A stretch of DNA of 35,824 nt from assembly GCF_041949975.1 (NCBI RefSeq), contig NZ_JBHFQG010000036.1:1-35824 (forward strand), written 5' to 3'. The notes under the pieces were generated by a model. The model was not told the DNA's origin and made no database searches. It saw nothing but the letters and a program-made list of their open reading frames with translations. Of this stretch, positions 23,170-31,254 are shown piece after piece (position 1 is the stretch's first letter; each line of letters starts with the position of its first letter). The stretch is from Alteribacillus sp041949975. Lineage in GTDB: Bacteria > Bacillota > Bacilli > Bacillales > Marinococcaceae. The position numbers and the translations under genes are program-made.

Positions 23170-23989
23170 TTACTTATGCGAACCTTCTAAAATGTGCTGT
23201 ACTGCTTTTTGCGCTTGTTGGGAAGCTTGTATGATTAAACGTTTGTCTCCCTTTAACACTTGAAGCCAAGAATGAATATAGGAAGCACTGTTATCGATTG
23301 TTGTGTTGTCAATCCCAGTAATCCCACATAACATAGAGGCGCCCAGCTCTGCAATCAGCTCTTCTTTACTGTATGTTTTGCTCCCAAAATGAGTAGTTTC
23401 AGTGATACCTGCTCGCTCTAGACGGCTTTGGTGGCCTGTGCTATGAATCATCTCATGGAAAAGAGTGCTGTAATATTTATTTATATCTTCAAACTCACTT
23501 TTTGGTGGTACATTCACCTTATCAAGAGCTGGTTTATACCAAGCACCCCCAGGGATAAAGCTGAAAGATGGTGGATTAACGTAATGACCTTTTACCCTTT
23601 CTGCTTCACCAATAGGATCATGATAAAGGGCCCTTTTCGTTTTCTTTCTAATCCTTCCACCTGGGAACCAATTTCAAAAACTCGGTAATAGCGTAACAAA
23701 GGAATTTGTTTTACTTCCTCCGTGTTTTCGTCTTCCACCTCGATCCATTTCCAGAACACCACCATTTGTGATTTTTCCCCTTTTTTTACTTTACCACCCG
23801 CCTCTTGAATCTGTTTAAACGTGGCTACTCACCTCCATCTAATAGCACGGTGTTAATCCCTCTGTATGCCTTTTGTGTTTTCCAATTAACCGCCATGCCT
23901 TGTCGAAAAGGCTTTTTCCATGGAACGACTCCGCGTTCTAGCTTTTTGATAATTTGATTTGTAACCATTTCATAAATGTTTTGACTCAT
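23170..23989 (-). pseudogene. ardC: ArdC-type antirestriction protein with two frameshifts
   Basis: MSQNIYEMVTNQIIKKLERG, then VVPWKKPFRQGMAVNW begins the ssDNA-binding N-terminal domain of ArdC. It breaks at a TAG near 23828 (one missing base restores TFKQIQEAGGKVKKGEKSQM). A second shift near 23629-23638 leads to GHYVNPPSFSFIPGGAWYKP, then the zincin domain with FHEMIHSTGH (HExxH) and KEELIAELGAS. ArdC proteins protect incoming plasmid DNA from restriction. The last 115 codons (23170-23517) are intact and could be made as a separate protease-like piece, but lack the DNA-binding half. Confidence 0.8.
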
Positions 23990-24201
23990 AACCATTCCGC
24001 CCCTTTGCTTTCCTTTTTCGTTTGCCGAAGCAGCGTCTGCAGTTCCAAAAAAGGAGAATTTTTTCCTTTTTGCACGGAGTCTCGAAGCGTAAGGATAGGG
24101 GAGGTGTCAAAGGTTCCCGTGTTTGAAAGTTTTTTGTTTGCGGAGCGTTTTACAAAACAAGTTTCAAACCCTTTGACAACTTTCCTCTGAATCTTAATCA
24201 T
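23986..24201 (-). CDS. 71-residue ORF overlapping the ardC start, doubtful
   Basis: Reads MIKIQRKVVKGFETCFVKRS, then ANKKLSNTGTFDTSPILTLR and ends KGAEWL, overlapping ardC by ATGA. It has no clear ribosome site, and its first third is one arm-loop-arm of a large hairpin (24106-24177). The coding look may be incidental to RNA structure in the ardC leader. Confidence 0.25.
   Translation of the reverse strand: MIKIQRKVVKGFETCFVKRSANKKLSNTGTFDTSPILTLRDSVQKGKNSPFLELQTLLRQTKKESKGAEWL
24106..24177. other. long stem-loop in the ardC leader
   Basis: GTCAAAG/CTTTGAC (24106-24112 with 24171-24177) and inside it GTTTGAAA/TTTCAAAC (24121-24128 with 24162-24169), stacked around an internal loop. Confidence 0.6.
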
Positions 24202-24251
24202 TTATCGTCCGGAAGAGGAGCAGAGCGACTACTCCCCGGCGATTAATGATT
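24195..24251. other. second stem-loop in the ardC leader
   Basis: AATCATTTATCG-T-CCGG pairs with CCGG-CGATTAATGATT around about 22 bases, with one bulge and small mismatches. Confidence 0.5.
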
Positions 24252-24308
24252 TAGAGCCAGTCCGCACGCTACGATGCGGAGGCAAAAAGAAAAAGTTCTA
24301 TAAAACAG

Positions 24309-24336
24309 CAAAAAAAGCAGCCGCCGGCTGCTTTTC
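24309..24336 (-). terminator. intrinsic terminator (attenuator candidate)
   Basis: GCAGCC/GGCTGC stem (24317-24331), minus-strand tail TTTTTTT. It lies inside the transcript expected from the promoter near 24545, before ardC, so it could act as an attenuator. It could alternatively end the gene at 24785. Confidence 0.7.
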
Positions 24337-24365
24337 TACGTATGCTTTATAATGTTTCTCTGGCT

Positions 24366-24460
24366 CGTTCGGTATGGCCGTCAGGAAAACGACACAGGAA
24401 CCTACGGATTGTTGGGTCCTCCCTTACAATCCGTGGTTATCGGGGCGTTTAATACCGAAG
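24366..24460 (-). ncRNA. candidate structured leader RNA (nested hairpins)
   Basis: Outer stem TTCGGTAT/ATACCGAA (24368-24375 with 24452-24459) encloses an inner stem ACGGATTGT/ACAATCCGT (24404-24412 with 24426-24434). Stems are perfect, loops GC-rich relative to surroundings. It lies about 80 bases after a likely minus-strand promoter and 30 bases before an intrinsic terminator, the order of a cis-regulatory leader. No known riboswitch class recognised; a plasmid replication origin is the alternative. Confidence 0.45.
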
Positions 24461-24528
24461 CGACACTTACAGAATGACGGAAAGAGACTTTTGCTTTCCG
24501 ATCAGTCTGTTGTGCTGCCACCAAAATT

Positions 24529-24567
24529 ATAAATATATCACTTTACCACTAAAATCCTCTTAGAATT
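24529..24567 (-). promoter_or_regulatory. probable promoter with shared TTTTAGTGGTAAAGTGA spacer
   Basis: Minus strand TTTTAGTGGTAAAGTGA followed by TATATT; the -35 is weak (AGAGGA). Third copy of the motif also near 21590 and 22965. Confidence 0.5.
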
Positions 24568-24784
24568 AGATCACTCTTCTGATACACTGAACAACCTAAG
24601 ACATCACCCGATACATACCACATGAAACCGGTGAAGGAAATAGACAATACCCCATAACTAATAAACTGATGCTCTGACAGTTATTCTAAAATTACAGTAA
24701 TTGAAATTTCATTTATGATTTTACATCTGTTGCTACATTATCAACACGTTTGCTACAGCAAACAAATAAGCTTCAGCTTGCTAT

Positions 24785-25297
24785 TCAGAGACTTTGAGAG
24801 GATGAATAAGGCATTTTCTTTCTCTCCTGCTGCAGGAATGCTTCACAGGTGGCTCTTTCCCAATATTTTGTACCAGCCACTGTTAAATCAGCCGCAGGAA
24901 GAACTCCTCTTTTTACATACACATTAAGCTTGCGCCGATCATAATTTAGGCCATTCTCCTTTAAATAATCCGCAAACTGGACCTGGTTCATGTATTCCCC
25001 ACCTTCACGCATGATGGAGAATGTAGGATCTTTTAAAAGATACGTATCCTCCGAAAAGAAGATGTATAAAGACTCCAATGCCACCTCTAACCAATCATTA
25101 TCCAAGTTTTGATACACCATCGCTAAGTTAAACGAGGAATGGTCAGGATCCTCATAAAAACATGCTAACTGTAAAAACGTCTTTTCCACATTGGATAGGC
25201 TTGCTAATACATCATCCGTTCCTTTAAGATCACCATCTGACAGATGCTTTTTCAGAAAGGGAAACTCTTTCACAATAAAGGCTGTTGATCTCTTCAA
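24785..25297 (-). CDS. plasmid-type protein with C-terminal HTH-like domain
   Basis: 170 residues. The N-terminal 95 residues are helical, acidic and tetratricopeptide-like (SNVEKTFLQLACFYEDPDHS; WLEVALESLYIFF). The C-terminal half (VQFADYLKENGL, then VYVKRGVLPAADLTVAGTKY and WERATCEAFL) looks like a MerR/excisionase-type winged helix. TTG start seven bases after GAGGAGG. A 17-base perfect palindrome between its -10 and ribosome site suggests autoregulation. No named family recognised. Confidence 0.65.
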   Translation of the reverse strand: MKRSTAFIVKEFPFLKKHLSDGDLKGTDDVLASLSNVEKTFLQLACFYEDPDHSSFNLAMVYQNLDNDWLEVALESLYIFFSEDTYLLKDPTFSIMREGGEYMNQVQFADYLKENGLNYDRRKLNVYVKRGVLPAADLTVAGTKYWERATCEAFLQQERKKMPYSSSQSL

Positions 25298-25311
25298 GTG
25301 ACCGCCTCCTC

Positions 25312-25328
25312 TGTTGACAATGTCAACA
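25312..25328. promoter_or_regulatory. palindromic operator TGTTGAC-AAT-GTCAACA
   Basis: Perfect 7-bp arms around 3 bases. On the minus strand it lies directly downstream of TTAACA-17-TTAAAA (about 25332-25360) and upstream of the GAGGAGG site of the gene at 24785. Confidence 0.65.
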
Positions 25329-25498
25329 ACATTTTAACATAAACGAATGAGTATTGTTAATAAAAACGGATGTAATTGAATGATCTCAGTTTGACCTCTT
25401 AAAAAAGGTTTTTTCTTTATAAGTGCTGAATAGCAGTCATATGATACATTTCTAAATTCACTATCCGTATGGTAAAGGAGAAACAACTCATATTTATT

Positions 25499-25714
25499 CT
25501 AGAAATTGATAATGGAACGATTTAGCTGTTTGTCATACTCATCATAAATATTGACTAACCATTCTTGAATATCAGGATCGTAGTGAAGTAATTGTTTCTT
25601 GAATTTTTGTAAGCATTTACTATTTAAAAGAGTTTGCTCGTTCATACTCTATTCATCCAAGTGTTGATTGAAATAGTCAAAGACGTAGTTTACACAGGTT
25701 TTCATATAATCCAT
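25499..25714 (-). pseudogene. possible small ORF with internal stop
   Basis: MDYMKTCVNYVFDYFNQHLD-E-stop-S continues in the same frame as MNEQTLLNSKCLQKFKKQLL, then HYDPDIQEWLVNIYDEYDKQ and ends LNRSIINF. The amino acid use is protein-like on both sides of the TAG. The distal 48 codons (ATG at 25645) could be translated alone, but the site is poor. Unknown family. Confidence 0.3.
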
Positions 25715-25820
25715 TCTGGAATCAATATCATTCGTTAAGACTATCTTTTGATGGATGGTATAATAAAATAAAAGAAGTTTCTTTTGACTTCGTTTTTATT
25801 AGTGAAAGTGGTGATGATAT

Positions 25821-25967
25821 ATGGCAATTATAGTAATTTGTAAGCGTTGCCATGGGAAGGGTGTTATAGAAAAAAACTTTTTCAAACTTTTTAGCATCAA
25901 GATAAAGTGTCCAAATTGCAAAGGTGTAGGTAAGCATAATGCTTCAAATAAATCACGGACTTTTTAA
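25821..25967 (+). CDS. 48-residue zinc-finger peptide (two CxxCxGxG knuckles)
   Basis: MAIIVICKRCHGKGVIEKNF, FKLFSIKIKCPNCKGVGKHN, ASNKSRTF. CKRCHGKG and CPNCKGVG are the paired knuckles of DnaJ-type zinc fingers, here as a free-standing mini-protein. Site GTGGTGAT lies a few bases ahead of the ATG; a TATAAT occurs about 60 bases upstream (25759-25764). Could bind RNA or unfolded protein; no known role. Confidence 0.65.
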   Translation: MAIIVICKRCHGKGVIEKNFFKLFSIKIKCPNCKGVGKHNASNKSRTF

Positions 25968-26007
25968 AAGTAAACAAATACAAGTTATTCATTACTCTGT
26001 CTCTTTA

Positions 26008-26055
26008 CAAAGAAAGAGCGCAATCCCGTATTCTAAGAAATACGCTTGCACCCTT
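26008..26055. repeat. GCGCCC dispersed repeat, outlying copy
   Basis: ACAAAGAAAGAGCGCAATCC, CGTATTCTAAGAAATACGCT, TGCACCC. It is the only copy seen right of 16.8 kb. Confidence 0.5.
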
Positions 26056-26112
26056 TTTAAACTCCAGGTATTAAAATTACCATGAATAGTCTCTACAAAG
26101 AATTTTTCTATA

Positions 26113-27603
26113 TCAGGACGTTTTTACTTGTCTGTTCTTATCATTTAGGAGCTTCTTTAGTAACTCTTTATCTTTTTGGGAAACTAGTATATATAGAAAA
26201 TCTCCTGCTTTAATCTCCGTTTCCCCGTGTGGGGTGATAAGCCTATCATCTCTTACAATTGCACTAATAGTGGCTCTTCTTGGGAAAGGAATTTCATGCA
26301 ATCTTCTACCTACCACAGCTGTGTCCTCATTCGTTTTAAACTGCACCATCTCTGCATTGGCTTTACCAATAGATATCAATTCAATGGAATGATGAGGTGT
26401 ATCCTTTTTAGGACCAGTTAAATTTAGCTTTTTCGCCGCATAAGAGATCGAAGAGCCTTGGATCAATGCAGAAGTCAGGACTATAAAAAAGACAACGTTA
26501 AAAAATAAAGCACTGTTTTCAATCCCAGCTACAATAGGGAATGTTGCTAATACAATAGGAACAGCCCCTCTTAAACCTGCCCAGGATAAAAAAAGTTTTT
26601 CTTTTAACGAATATTTCATCCCCAGCGTAGATAGGAAGATGGCTATCGGCCGTGCAACAAACATTAAAACAACGGATAATAAGAGTCCATTTAATATAAC
26701 TTCCGTGGAAAATAATTGTTGCGGAAACACTAATAAACCTAAGATGATAAACATAAGAATTTGCGCCATCCAGGCAAATCCTTCATTAAACTGAAAAATA
26801 GAATACCGGTAAGTCAACTCTGAGTTTCCAATAACTAAAGCAGCTACATAAACAGCTAGAAAGCCACTGCCACCTGCAAAAGCAGTTATACTATACGTTA
26901 ACAATGCAAAAGCTACGGAAAAAATCGGATAAAGGCCACTTGATTCCAGGTTAATCCTATTAATCGAGAAGGATGCAATCTTTCCTAATAGAAGACCTAA
27001 AGCTAAACCAATTCCCATTTGCCAAAAAAAGTTTGGGATAAGCATCCAGATGTTTGTGCCCTCAATAACGATTAATTCTATAAAAGCGAGCGTTAAAAAC
27101 ACGGCCATAGGATCATTCGTCCCGGATTCTGCTTCAAGAGTTGCTCCCATTTTTGCCTTAATGTTACGTTCTTTTAAGGCTGCGAAGACTGCTGCTGCAT
27201 CGGTGGATCCGACAATTGCCCCAAATAAAAACGCTTCATACCAAGTAATATCAAAAGCAAACATAGCTGCTACAGCGACGATAGAAGATGTAATCACCAC
27301 ACCCAATGTCGCTAAAGAAAGAGACGGAAGAGCTACAGACCTTACAGTGGTAAACTTTGTTTGGAGTCCGCCCTCAAATAAAATTATAACCAGTGCTAAG
27401 ATACCAATAAGCTGGGCTGTCTCTGCATTATCAAAATACACCAGTCCTAGACCGTCACTTCCAATAACCATACCAACTAAAATAAATAGAACGAGTGCAG
27501 GAAACCCTAACTTGTGAGAAAATTTCGCCACTAATACACCAATAATTAAAAGCAGAGCCCCTAACAAAACAAACGCATCGTTTCCGAATGCTTCTAAAAA
27601 CAT
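26113..27603 (-). CDS. CPA1 K+(Na+)/H+ antiporter, NhaP2/CvrA-like
   Basis: 496 residues. About 12 membrane helices, with STDA at 133-136 and the ESGTNDP motif (Asn163-Asp164, the ion-binding pair of CPA1 exchangers), then LSWAGLRGAVPIVLATFPIV late in the transporter domain. After residue 395 a cytosolic RCK_C-type domain follows (GRRLHEIPFPRRATISAIVR; TEIKAGDFLYILV), which gates by ligand binding. ATG behind GGAGG. It expels K+ or Na+ in exchange for protons. It is close to the protein at 31848 (about half identical by eye), though the two genes are not adjacent. Confidence 0.9.
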   Translation of the reverse strand: MFLEAFGNDAFVLLGALLLIIGVLVAKFSHKLGFPALVLFILVGMVIGSDGLGLVYFDNAETAQLIGILALVIILFEGGLQTKFTTVRSVALPSLSLATLGVVITSSIVAVAAMFAFDITWYEAFLFGAIVGSTDAAAVFAALKERNIKAKMGATLEAESGTNDPMAVFLTLAFIELIVIEGTNIWMLIPNFFWQMGIGLALGLLLGKIASFSINRINLESSGLYPIFSVAFALLTYSITAFAGGSGFLAVYVAALVIGNSELTYRYSIFQFNEGFAWMAQILMFIILGLLVFPQQLFSTEVILNGLLLSVVLMFVARPIAIFLSTLGMKYSLKEKLFLSWAGLRGAVPIVLATFPIVAGIENSALFFNVVFFIVLTSALIQGSSISYAAKKLNLTGPKKDTPHHSIELISIGKANAEMVQFKTNEDTAVVGRRLHEIPFPRRATISAIVRDDRLITPHGETEIKAGDFLYILVSQKDKELLKKLLNDKNRQVKTS

Positions 27604-27616
27604 ATTTAGCCTCCAG

Positions 27617-28159
27617 TCATAAATTCACATCAATTTTTTTAGGTTCGTTTTTTTCAACACCGACATACTTCAAGGTTTCTGAGGGGATTGCTTGACTAAA
27701 CCGCTCTTGAATAAGAGAAATAGCAACTCCCTTAACAAAAGCGTGGTATCCAAACGTTTTTCGTAAGGTATGCGTTCCTATTTTTTCTTCTATACCAGCA
27801 CTCTTTGCTGCCTCATTAACGATTCTGTAAGCCTGCTGTCTCGTAATGGGTTTGTTTGAACGTGAGGAGGAAAATAAATAACCGTTAAGAGAAGGGGAAA
27901 AGCATGAAAAGTGATATTTTAGAGCTCGTTTTACTTGATCATTTAAAAAAATACTTTTCTCATTCAAAAAGATAAACTGCGGAATAATCCCATCTTCATT
28001 TCTCACATCATGAACTTTTAACTCTAGTAATTCTCCTATTCGTAGGCCAGTGTTTATACCCATCACAAATAATAAAAAATCTCTTGAAGACTTCTTTTTA
28101 AGCTGAGCTTTAATTAATCGAATTTTGTTTAATTGTTTTATAGGAGCAACATATTCCAC
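27617..28159 (-). CDS. small tyrosine recombinase, catalytic domain only
   Basis: 180 residues, lacking the N-terminal arm/core-binding domains of typical 300+ residue integrases. Active-site residues visible: Arg40 (NTGLRIGEL), His130 and Arg133 (HTLRK), Tyr165 (ETLKYVGV). The second His/Trp position, nine before the Tyr, is Gln156. Likely lysine near 68. Start GTG (MEYVAP) six bases after GGAGAG; TTG at 28165 is too close to the site. It lies 13 bases upstream of the antiporter start, so cotranscription is possible. Possibly a plasmid resolvase-like enzyme. Confidence 0.8.
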   Translation of the reverse strand: MEYVAPIKQLNKIRLIKAQLKKKSSRDFLLFVMGINTGLRIGELLELKVHDVRNEDGIIPQFIFLNEKSIFLNDQVKRALKYHFSCFSPSLNGYLFSSSRSNKPITRQQAYRIVNEAAKSAGIEEKIGTHTLRKTFGYHAFVKGVAISLIQERFSQAIPSETLKYVGVEKNEPKKIDVNL

Positions 28160-28287
28160 AATCAACTCTCCGATCCATTTTACTTAACACCATTTTATCA
28201 CAATGATATGTAACAACAAAATTCTCTTGTTACAAACAAGACATAATACGCTACGACAGTATAAGACAGGGAAACATTTATCGGTTT

Positions 28288-28338
28288 TTCCAAAAATAAA
28301 AAGCCTAACTCCTCCCTATAAGTGAGAAATTAGGCTTT
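28288..28338 (-). terminator. intrinsic terminator of the CBS gene
   Basis: AAAGCCTAA/TTAGGCTTT with a long partly paired middle (TTTCTCA...GGGAGG), minus-strand tail TTTTTATTTTTGG. Stem nearly identical to that at 15005. Confidence 0.75.
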
Positions 28339-28420
28339 AGTTCCTGCACAACCTGTATCCACTTCGTAAAATTTGTTTAATTTGTGTTAGTGTGACATGT
28401 CATTAGGCTTCTGTAAAAAT

Positions 28421-28855
28421 TTAGTCTATTTCATTAATGAATTCAAAAGCGTTAACATCTCCTAATAATGTCTGGTGTTCGTCTACCACAGGAAGTTCTT
28501 CCATATTATTTTGAATCATAACAGCGAGAGTGTTTTCAATACTATCAGATAAACGTACCGAAATAGGAGGATGCATAATGTCTTGGGCAGTAGATTCGTT
28601 CTTTATATATCCTAAAAATTTTCCTTTGGAAAACCTTTTACCAGTTTTTATGTTTTTTTGGACTGCGATAGCCTTTAATATTTCTTTCAGTGTAATAATT
28701 CCTACTAGTTTATAATTTTCATCAACTACATAAATCGATCTGTGAACTGTACCCCTTTTAACCATTTTCTTACGTACGGATTGGATCGAGTCCCGGAGAA
28801 AAACTGTACTTGCCTGCTTTGTAACTTTTTGATAAACGTCAAAGATTTTCGTCAA
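28421..28855 (-). CDS. tandem CBS-domain protein
   Basis: 144 residues forming one Bateman pair. First CBS: TVFLRDSIQSVRKKMVKRGT to IYVVDENYKLVGIITLKEIL; second: IMHPPISVRLSDSIENTLAV to LPVVDEHQTLLGDVNAFEFI. These bind adenine nucleotides and often regulate transporters. TTG start about ten bases after AAAGGTGG, overlapping the upstream membrane-protein gene by 17 bases. With the antiporter genes nearby it could sense energy or ionic state, an inference. Confidence 0.85.
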   Translation of the reverse strand: MTKIFDVYQKVTKQASTVFLRDSIQSVRKKMVKRGTVHRSIYVVDENYKLVGIITLKEILKAIAVQKNIKTGKRFSKGKFLGYIKNESTAQDIMHPPISVRLSDSIENTLAVMIQNNMEELPVVDEHQTLLGDVNAFEFINEID

Positions 28856-29054
28856 TACTTCTATCCCACCTTTTGCCGCATATCCATAATGCTATTCCTA
28901 ATGCTAAACATAATGTTTGAACCACAAAGCTAATAATCATCAAAATCTCAGGAACCAGTCTTACATTTGTAGCCTGATAATGACCAATTATAAAAATACG
29001 AAAGAACGCAATACCTATGCCTATTGTTAAAAAAATTAATCCTTTGTGTTTCAT
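28839..29054 (-). CDS. small two-helix membrane protein
   Basis: 71 residues: helix 1 GLIFLTIGIGIAFFRIFIIG, helix 2 ILMIISFVVQTLCLALGIAL, then a charged tail KRWDRSIDENL. ATG (MKHKG) behind AAAGGGAG. It overlaps the CBS gene start, so the two form an operon; it may be the membrane partner of the CBS protein. No family recognised. Confidence 0.7.
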   Translation of the reverse strand: MKHKGLIFLTIGIGIAFFRIFIIGHYQATNVRLVPEILMIISFVVQTLCLALGIALWICGKRWDRSIDENL

Positions 29055-29439
29055 TTGCTAATGCTCCCTTTTTCTGAATTTTTGCTTGCGCCATCATGAT
29101 TTAAAAACTTCCAAGAAATAGTCTTCAATGCGCTTCGAGGCATTATAGCATTCTATACCTTGATTTCTTTCAGGAATTTGACCATTTCTTGAACATCTCC
29201 CCTTGACTAACAATTAATAAAGTCATTCTTCGTCGGTTTTCTCTTTTATTTTTTTGATTTTTTCTATGGCTAGCTATCTAATTTCTTTCATTTCCTTTTT
29301 AGCAATCCTCATTACATTCACTCATATTGTCCATTGTTTTTGAAACAGTCCAAAACTTCGTCCTCGGATCTATTCTGACACCATTGTATACTGACCATAA
29401 CCATCTATCTATACTATGTCCGACAATTTCATAATCTCA
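29055..29439. other. 385-base spacer, no gene recognised
   Basis: T-rich plus strand, lying between the membrane-protein gene and the transposase remnant. The leftward CBS operon promoter should be near its left edge. Parts may be decayed IS sequence. Confidence 0.35.
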
Positions 29440-29740
29440 TAATCAGAATTCCTTGTTATTCTCTGAGTAAACCCTTTGACAACCCAATCTTGGGCAACGT
29501 CCATTTTTTCAGCAAGTGAAGGTTCTTCTTTTTTATTAGATCACCGAAGAACGGCTATCTCTAAGTCCTTTTCACCAAGTAGTTTCTTTAATTTCGTGTC
29601 CTCTTGTTCCATTTTTTTTGGGATTCACATAGCCAATCTTGTCCACGGATATTTGGCCGAAATGTCCTTATCCAAACTCTTTCGTCCAGTCTTGACTAGT
29701 GGCTTCAACCTTCGTTCCCTATGCTTAACACCCAGGACCT
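29440..29740 (-). pseudogene. IS3-family transposase remnant
   Basis: Broken minus-strand reading: GLKPLVKTGRKSLDKDISAK, then (other frame) TKLKKLLGEKDLEIAVLR-stop, then EEPSLAEKMDVAQDWVVKGF. The KLLGEKDLEIAVLR text is the leucine-zipper end of IS3 OrfA, and VAQDWVVKGFTQRI resembles the start of OrfB. Several stops and shifts; no ends found. It differs from the IS3 end at 1-127, of which only the OrfB tail is visible. Confidence 0.6.
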
Positions 29741-29811
29741 GCCAGTATGCTATTATATTATTAAATAAGGTAAAGTTGAAGGATCGATTATTCACTGAAA
29801 GGGGGTTATAC

Positions 29812-30876
29812 GTGTCACCCGTTGTAAATAAGCAAAATATGCTACGTTTTATAGCACTAGTACTAATCTTTATAGGGGTTTACTTTATTCTTCCAGTATC
29901 CGGTCCTATTATCCTTGCTCTTTTAACTGCTTTATTTTTATCACCAGCTGTACACATAATCATGGAGAAAACCAGTATAAAAAGAAGCATATCTGTTACC
30001 CTAGTCTTTACTTTGTTTTTGTGTATCTTGGGATTGGCCGGTTACGTACTTATAACTCAAGTAATAACGCAAATCATTTCTTTCATTGAAAATCTACCAG
30101 TCTATATCAATGATATAAGTCGTTCTTGGCTAAATTTACAGAACCGAATAGAAATTGCATTTCGAGATCTTGATCTACCTCCGTCCATCATTCAGGAAGC
30201 CAATAACCAAATCACAGGGATGTTAAATAATCTTCGTAAACAACTGTCAAGTGGGGACTTACTTAATAGCGTGACCGGGGTTGTTGCTTCAATCCCCGGA
30301 TATCTGGTTTCCTTTCTTGTTTACTTGATTGCTTTGTTTTTATTTATGCTTGAATTACCACGATTAAAAGTAAGCATGTATTCTTTCATGAAAGAAAGCT
30401 CAGCCGAAAAATTCAAATTTATGACGGCACGCTTGTCTGATGTCATTCTTGGTTTTTTCAAAGCACAATTCCTAATGAGTATTATTATCTTTGTCGTTTC
30501 ATTGATTGGGCTTTACATATTTACACCAGAAGTGGCCCTTATCATGTCTCTGATCATTTGGCTGATTGATTTCATTCCCATTATTGGTTCTATTGTCGTT
30601 CTTGCTCCTTGGGCTTTGTATAGTTTTATTGCTGGAGATACCCTTTTGGGAACTCAACTTCTTATTTTGGCTGGAATATTATTAGTTATCCGAAGAACGG
30701 TCGAACCAAAAGTAATGGGACACCATATTGGTCTCTCTCCTTTAGCAACTCTTATATCGTTATACCTTGGACTCACTTTACTTGGCGTTATAGGCTTTAT
30801 TGTCGGTCCATTAGCAGTTATCGCATTTACTTCGGCGAAAGAAGCTGGCATCATAAAGGTTGATTTTAAAATTTAA
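29812..30876 (+). CDS. ytvI: AI-2E/YtvI-type membrane protein
   Basis: 354 residues, about 8 membrane helices: two at the start (LRFIALVLIFIGVYFILPVS; SGPIILALLTALFLSPAVHI), a large loop with amphipathic helices, then the conserved DVILGFFKAQFLMSIIIFVV, LIIWLIDFIPIIGSIVVLAP and VEPKVMGHHIGLSPLATLIS. The last two are signatures of the AI-2E transporter (UPF0118) family; YtvI is the sporulation member. GTG start seven bases after AAAGGGGG; the frame is open to 29476, but that part is IS remnant on the other strand. The exact paralogue (YtvI or other) is uncertain. Confidence 0.8.
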   Translation: MSPVVNKQNMLRFIALVLIFIGVYFILPVSGPIILALLTALFLSPAVHIIMEKTSIKRSISVTLVFTLFLCILGLAGYVLITQVITQIISFIENLPVYINDISRSWLNLQNRIEIAFRDLDLPPSIIQEANNQITGMLNNLRKQLSSGDLLNSVTGVVASIPGYLVSFLVYLIALFLFMLELPRLKVSMYSFMKESSAEKFKFMTARLSDVILGFFKAQFLMSIIIFVVSLIGLYIFTPEVALIMSLIIWLIDFIPIIGSIVVLAPWALYSFIAGDTLLGTQLLILAGILLVIRRTVEPKVMGHHIGLSPLATLISLYLGLTLLGVIGFIVGPLAVIAFTSAKEAGIIKVDFKI

Positions 30877-30998
30877 TACAGAAACGTAAGTTGTAATTTA
30901 CAACCAGACGATCGGACTGCGGGCCACTTTTCTGGATTTTCCCTTGAATTTGATACTGCACTGCACGGAGGACATCGCTGAAATCAATGTAAGATCCT

Positions 30999-31045
30999 AA
31001 AAAAACCCTTACACCATCCGAAAAACTCGGGGCGGTGTGAGGGTC
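30999..31045 (-). terminator. intrinsic terminator of the 43-residue peptide gene
   Basis: ACCCTTACACC/GGTGTGAGGGT (31005-31015 with 31034-31044), minus-strand tail GGGTTTTTTT. It may also stop ytvI on the plus strand, where the U-tract is poor. Confidence 0.75.
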
Positions 31046-31079
31046 TTGGTGTTTCTATATTTCCAAATCCATACTATTT

Positions 31080-31211
31080 TTAATTTGGAAAAAACTCCAT
31101 TCCAAACACGAAATGAGCAACACTAAATCCTATAATCATCAGTATAATCCCTAAGATCAATCCCCATAGTGCTTCTTTTAAGGGATTATGATTTGGATAC
31201 TTTGTATTCAT
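31080..31211 (-). CDS. 43-residue single-helix membrane peptide
   Basis: MNTKYPNHNPLKEALWGLIL, GIILMIIGFSVAHFVFGMEF, FPN. One membrane helix with a polar head. ATG seven bases after AAAGGGGG, and a strong terminator 35 bases downstream, so a real small gene. Family unknown. Confidence 0.75.
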   Translation of the reverse strand: MNTKYPNHNPLKEALWGLILGIILMIIGFSVAHFVFGMEFFPN

Positions 31212-31254
31212 GAATATCCCCCTTTATCCTATACTTGAGTTGTAATGCTACTCT

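Noticed and set aside
23428..23688. 86-codon plus-strand ORF inside ardC
   Set aside because: Antisense to the conserved HExxH domain of ArdC.
25728..25937. 69-codon minus-strand ORF
   Set aside because: Antisense to the CxxCxGxG peptide, which has better coding features.
16761..26055. CRISPR array made of the GCGCCC repeats
   Set aside because: Copies are kilobases apart, imperfect and lack regular spacers; no cas genes.
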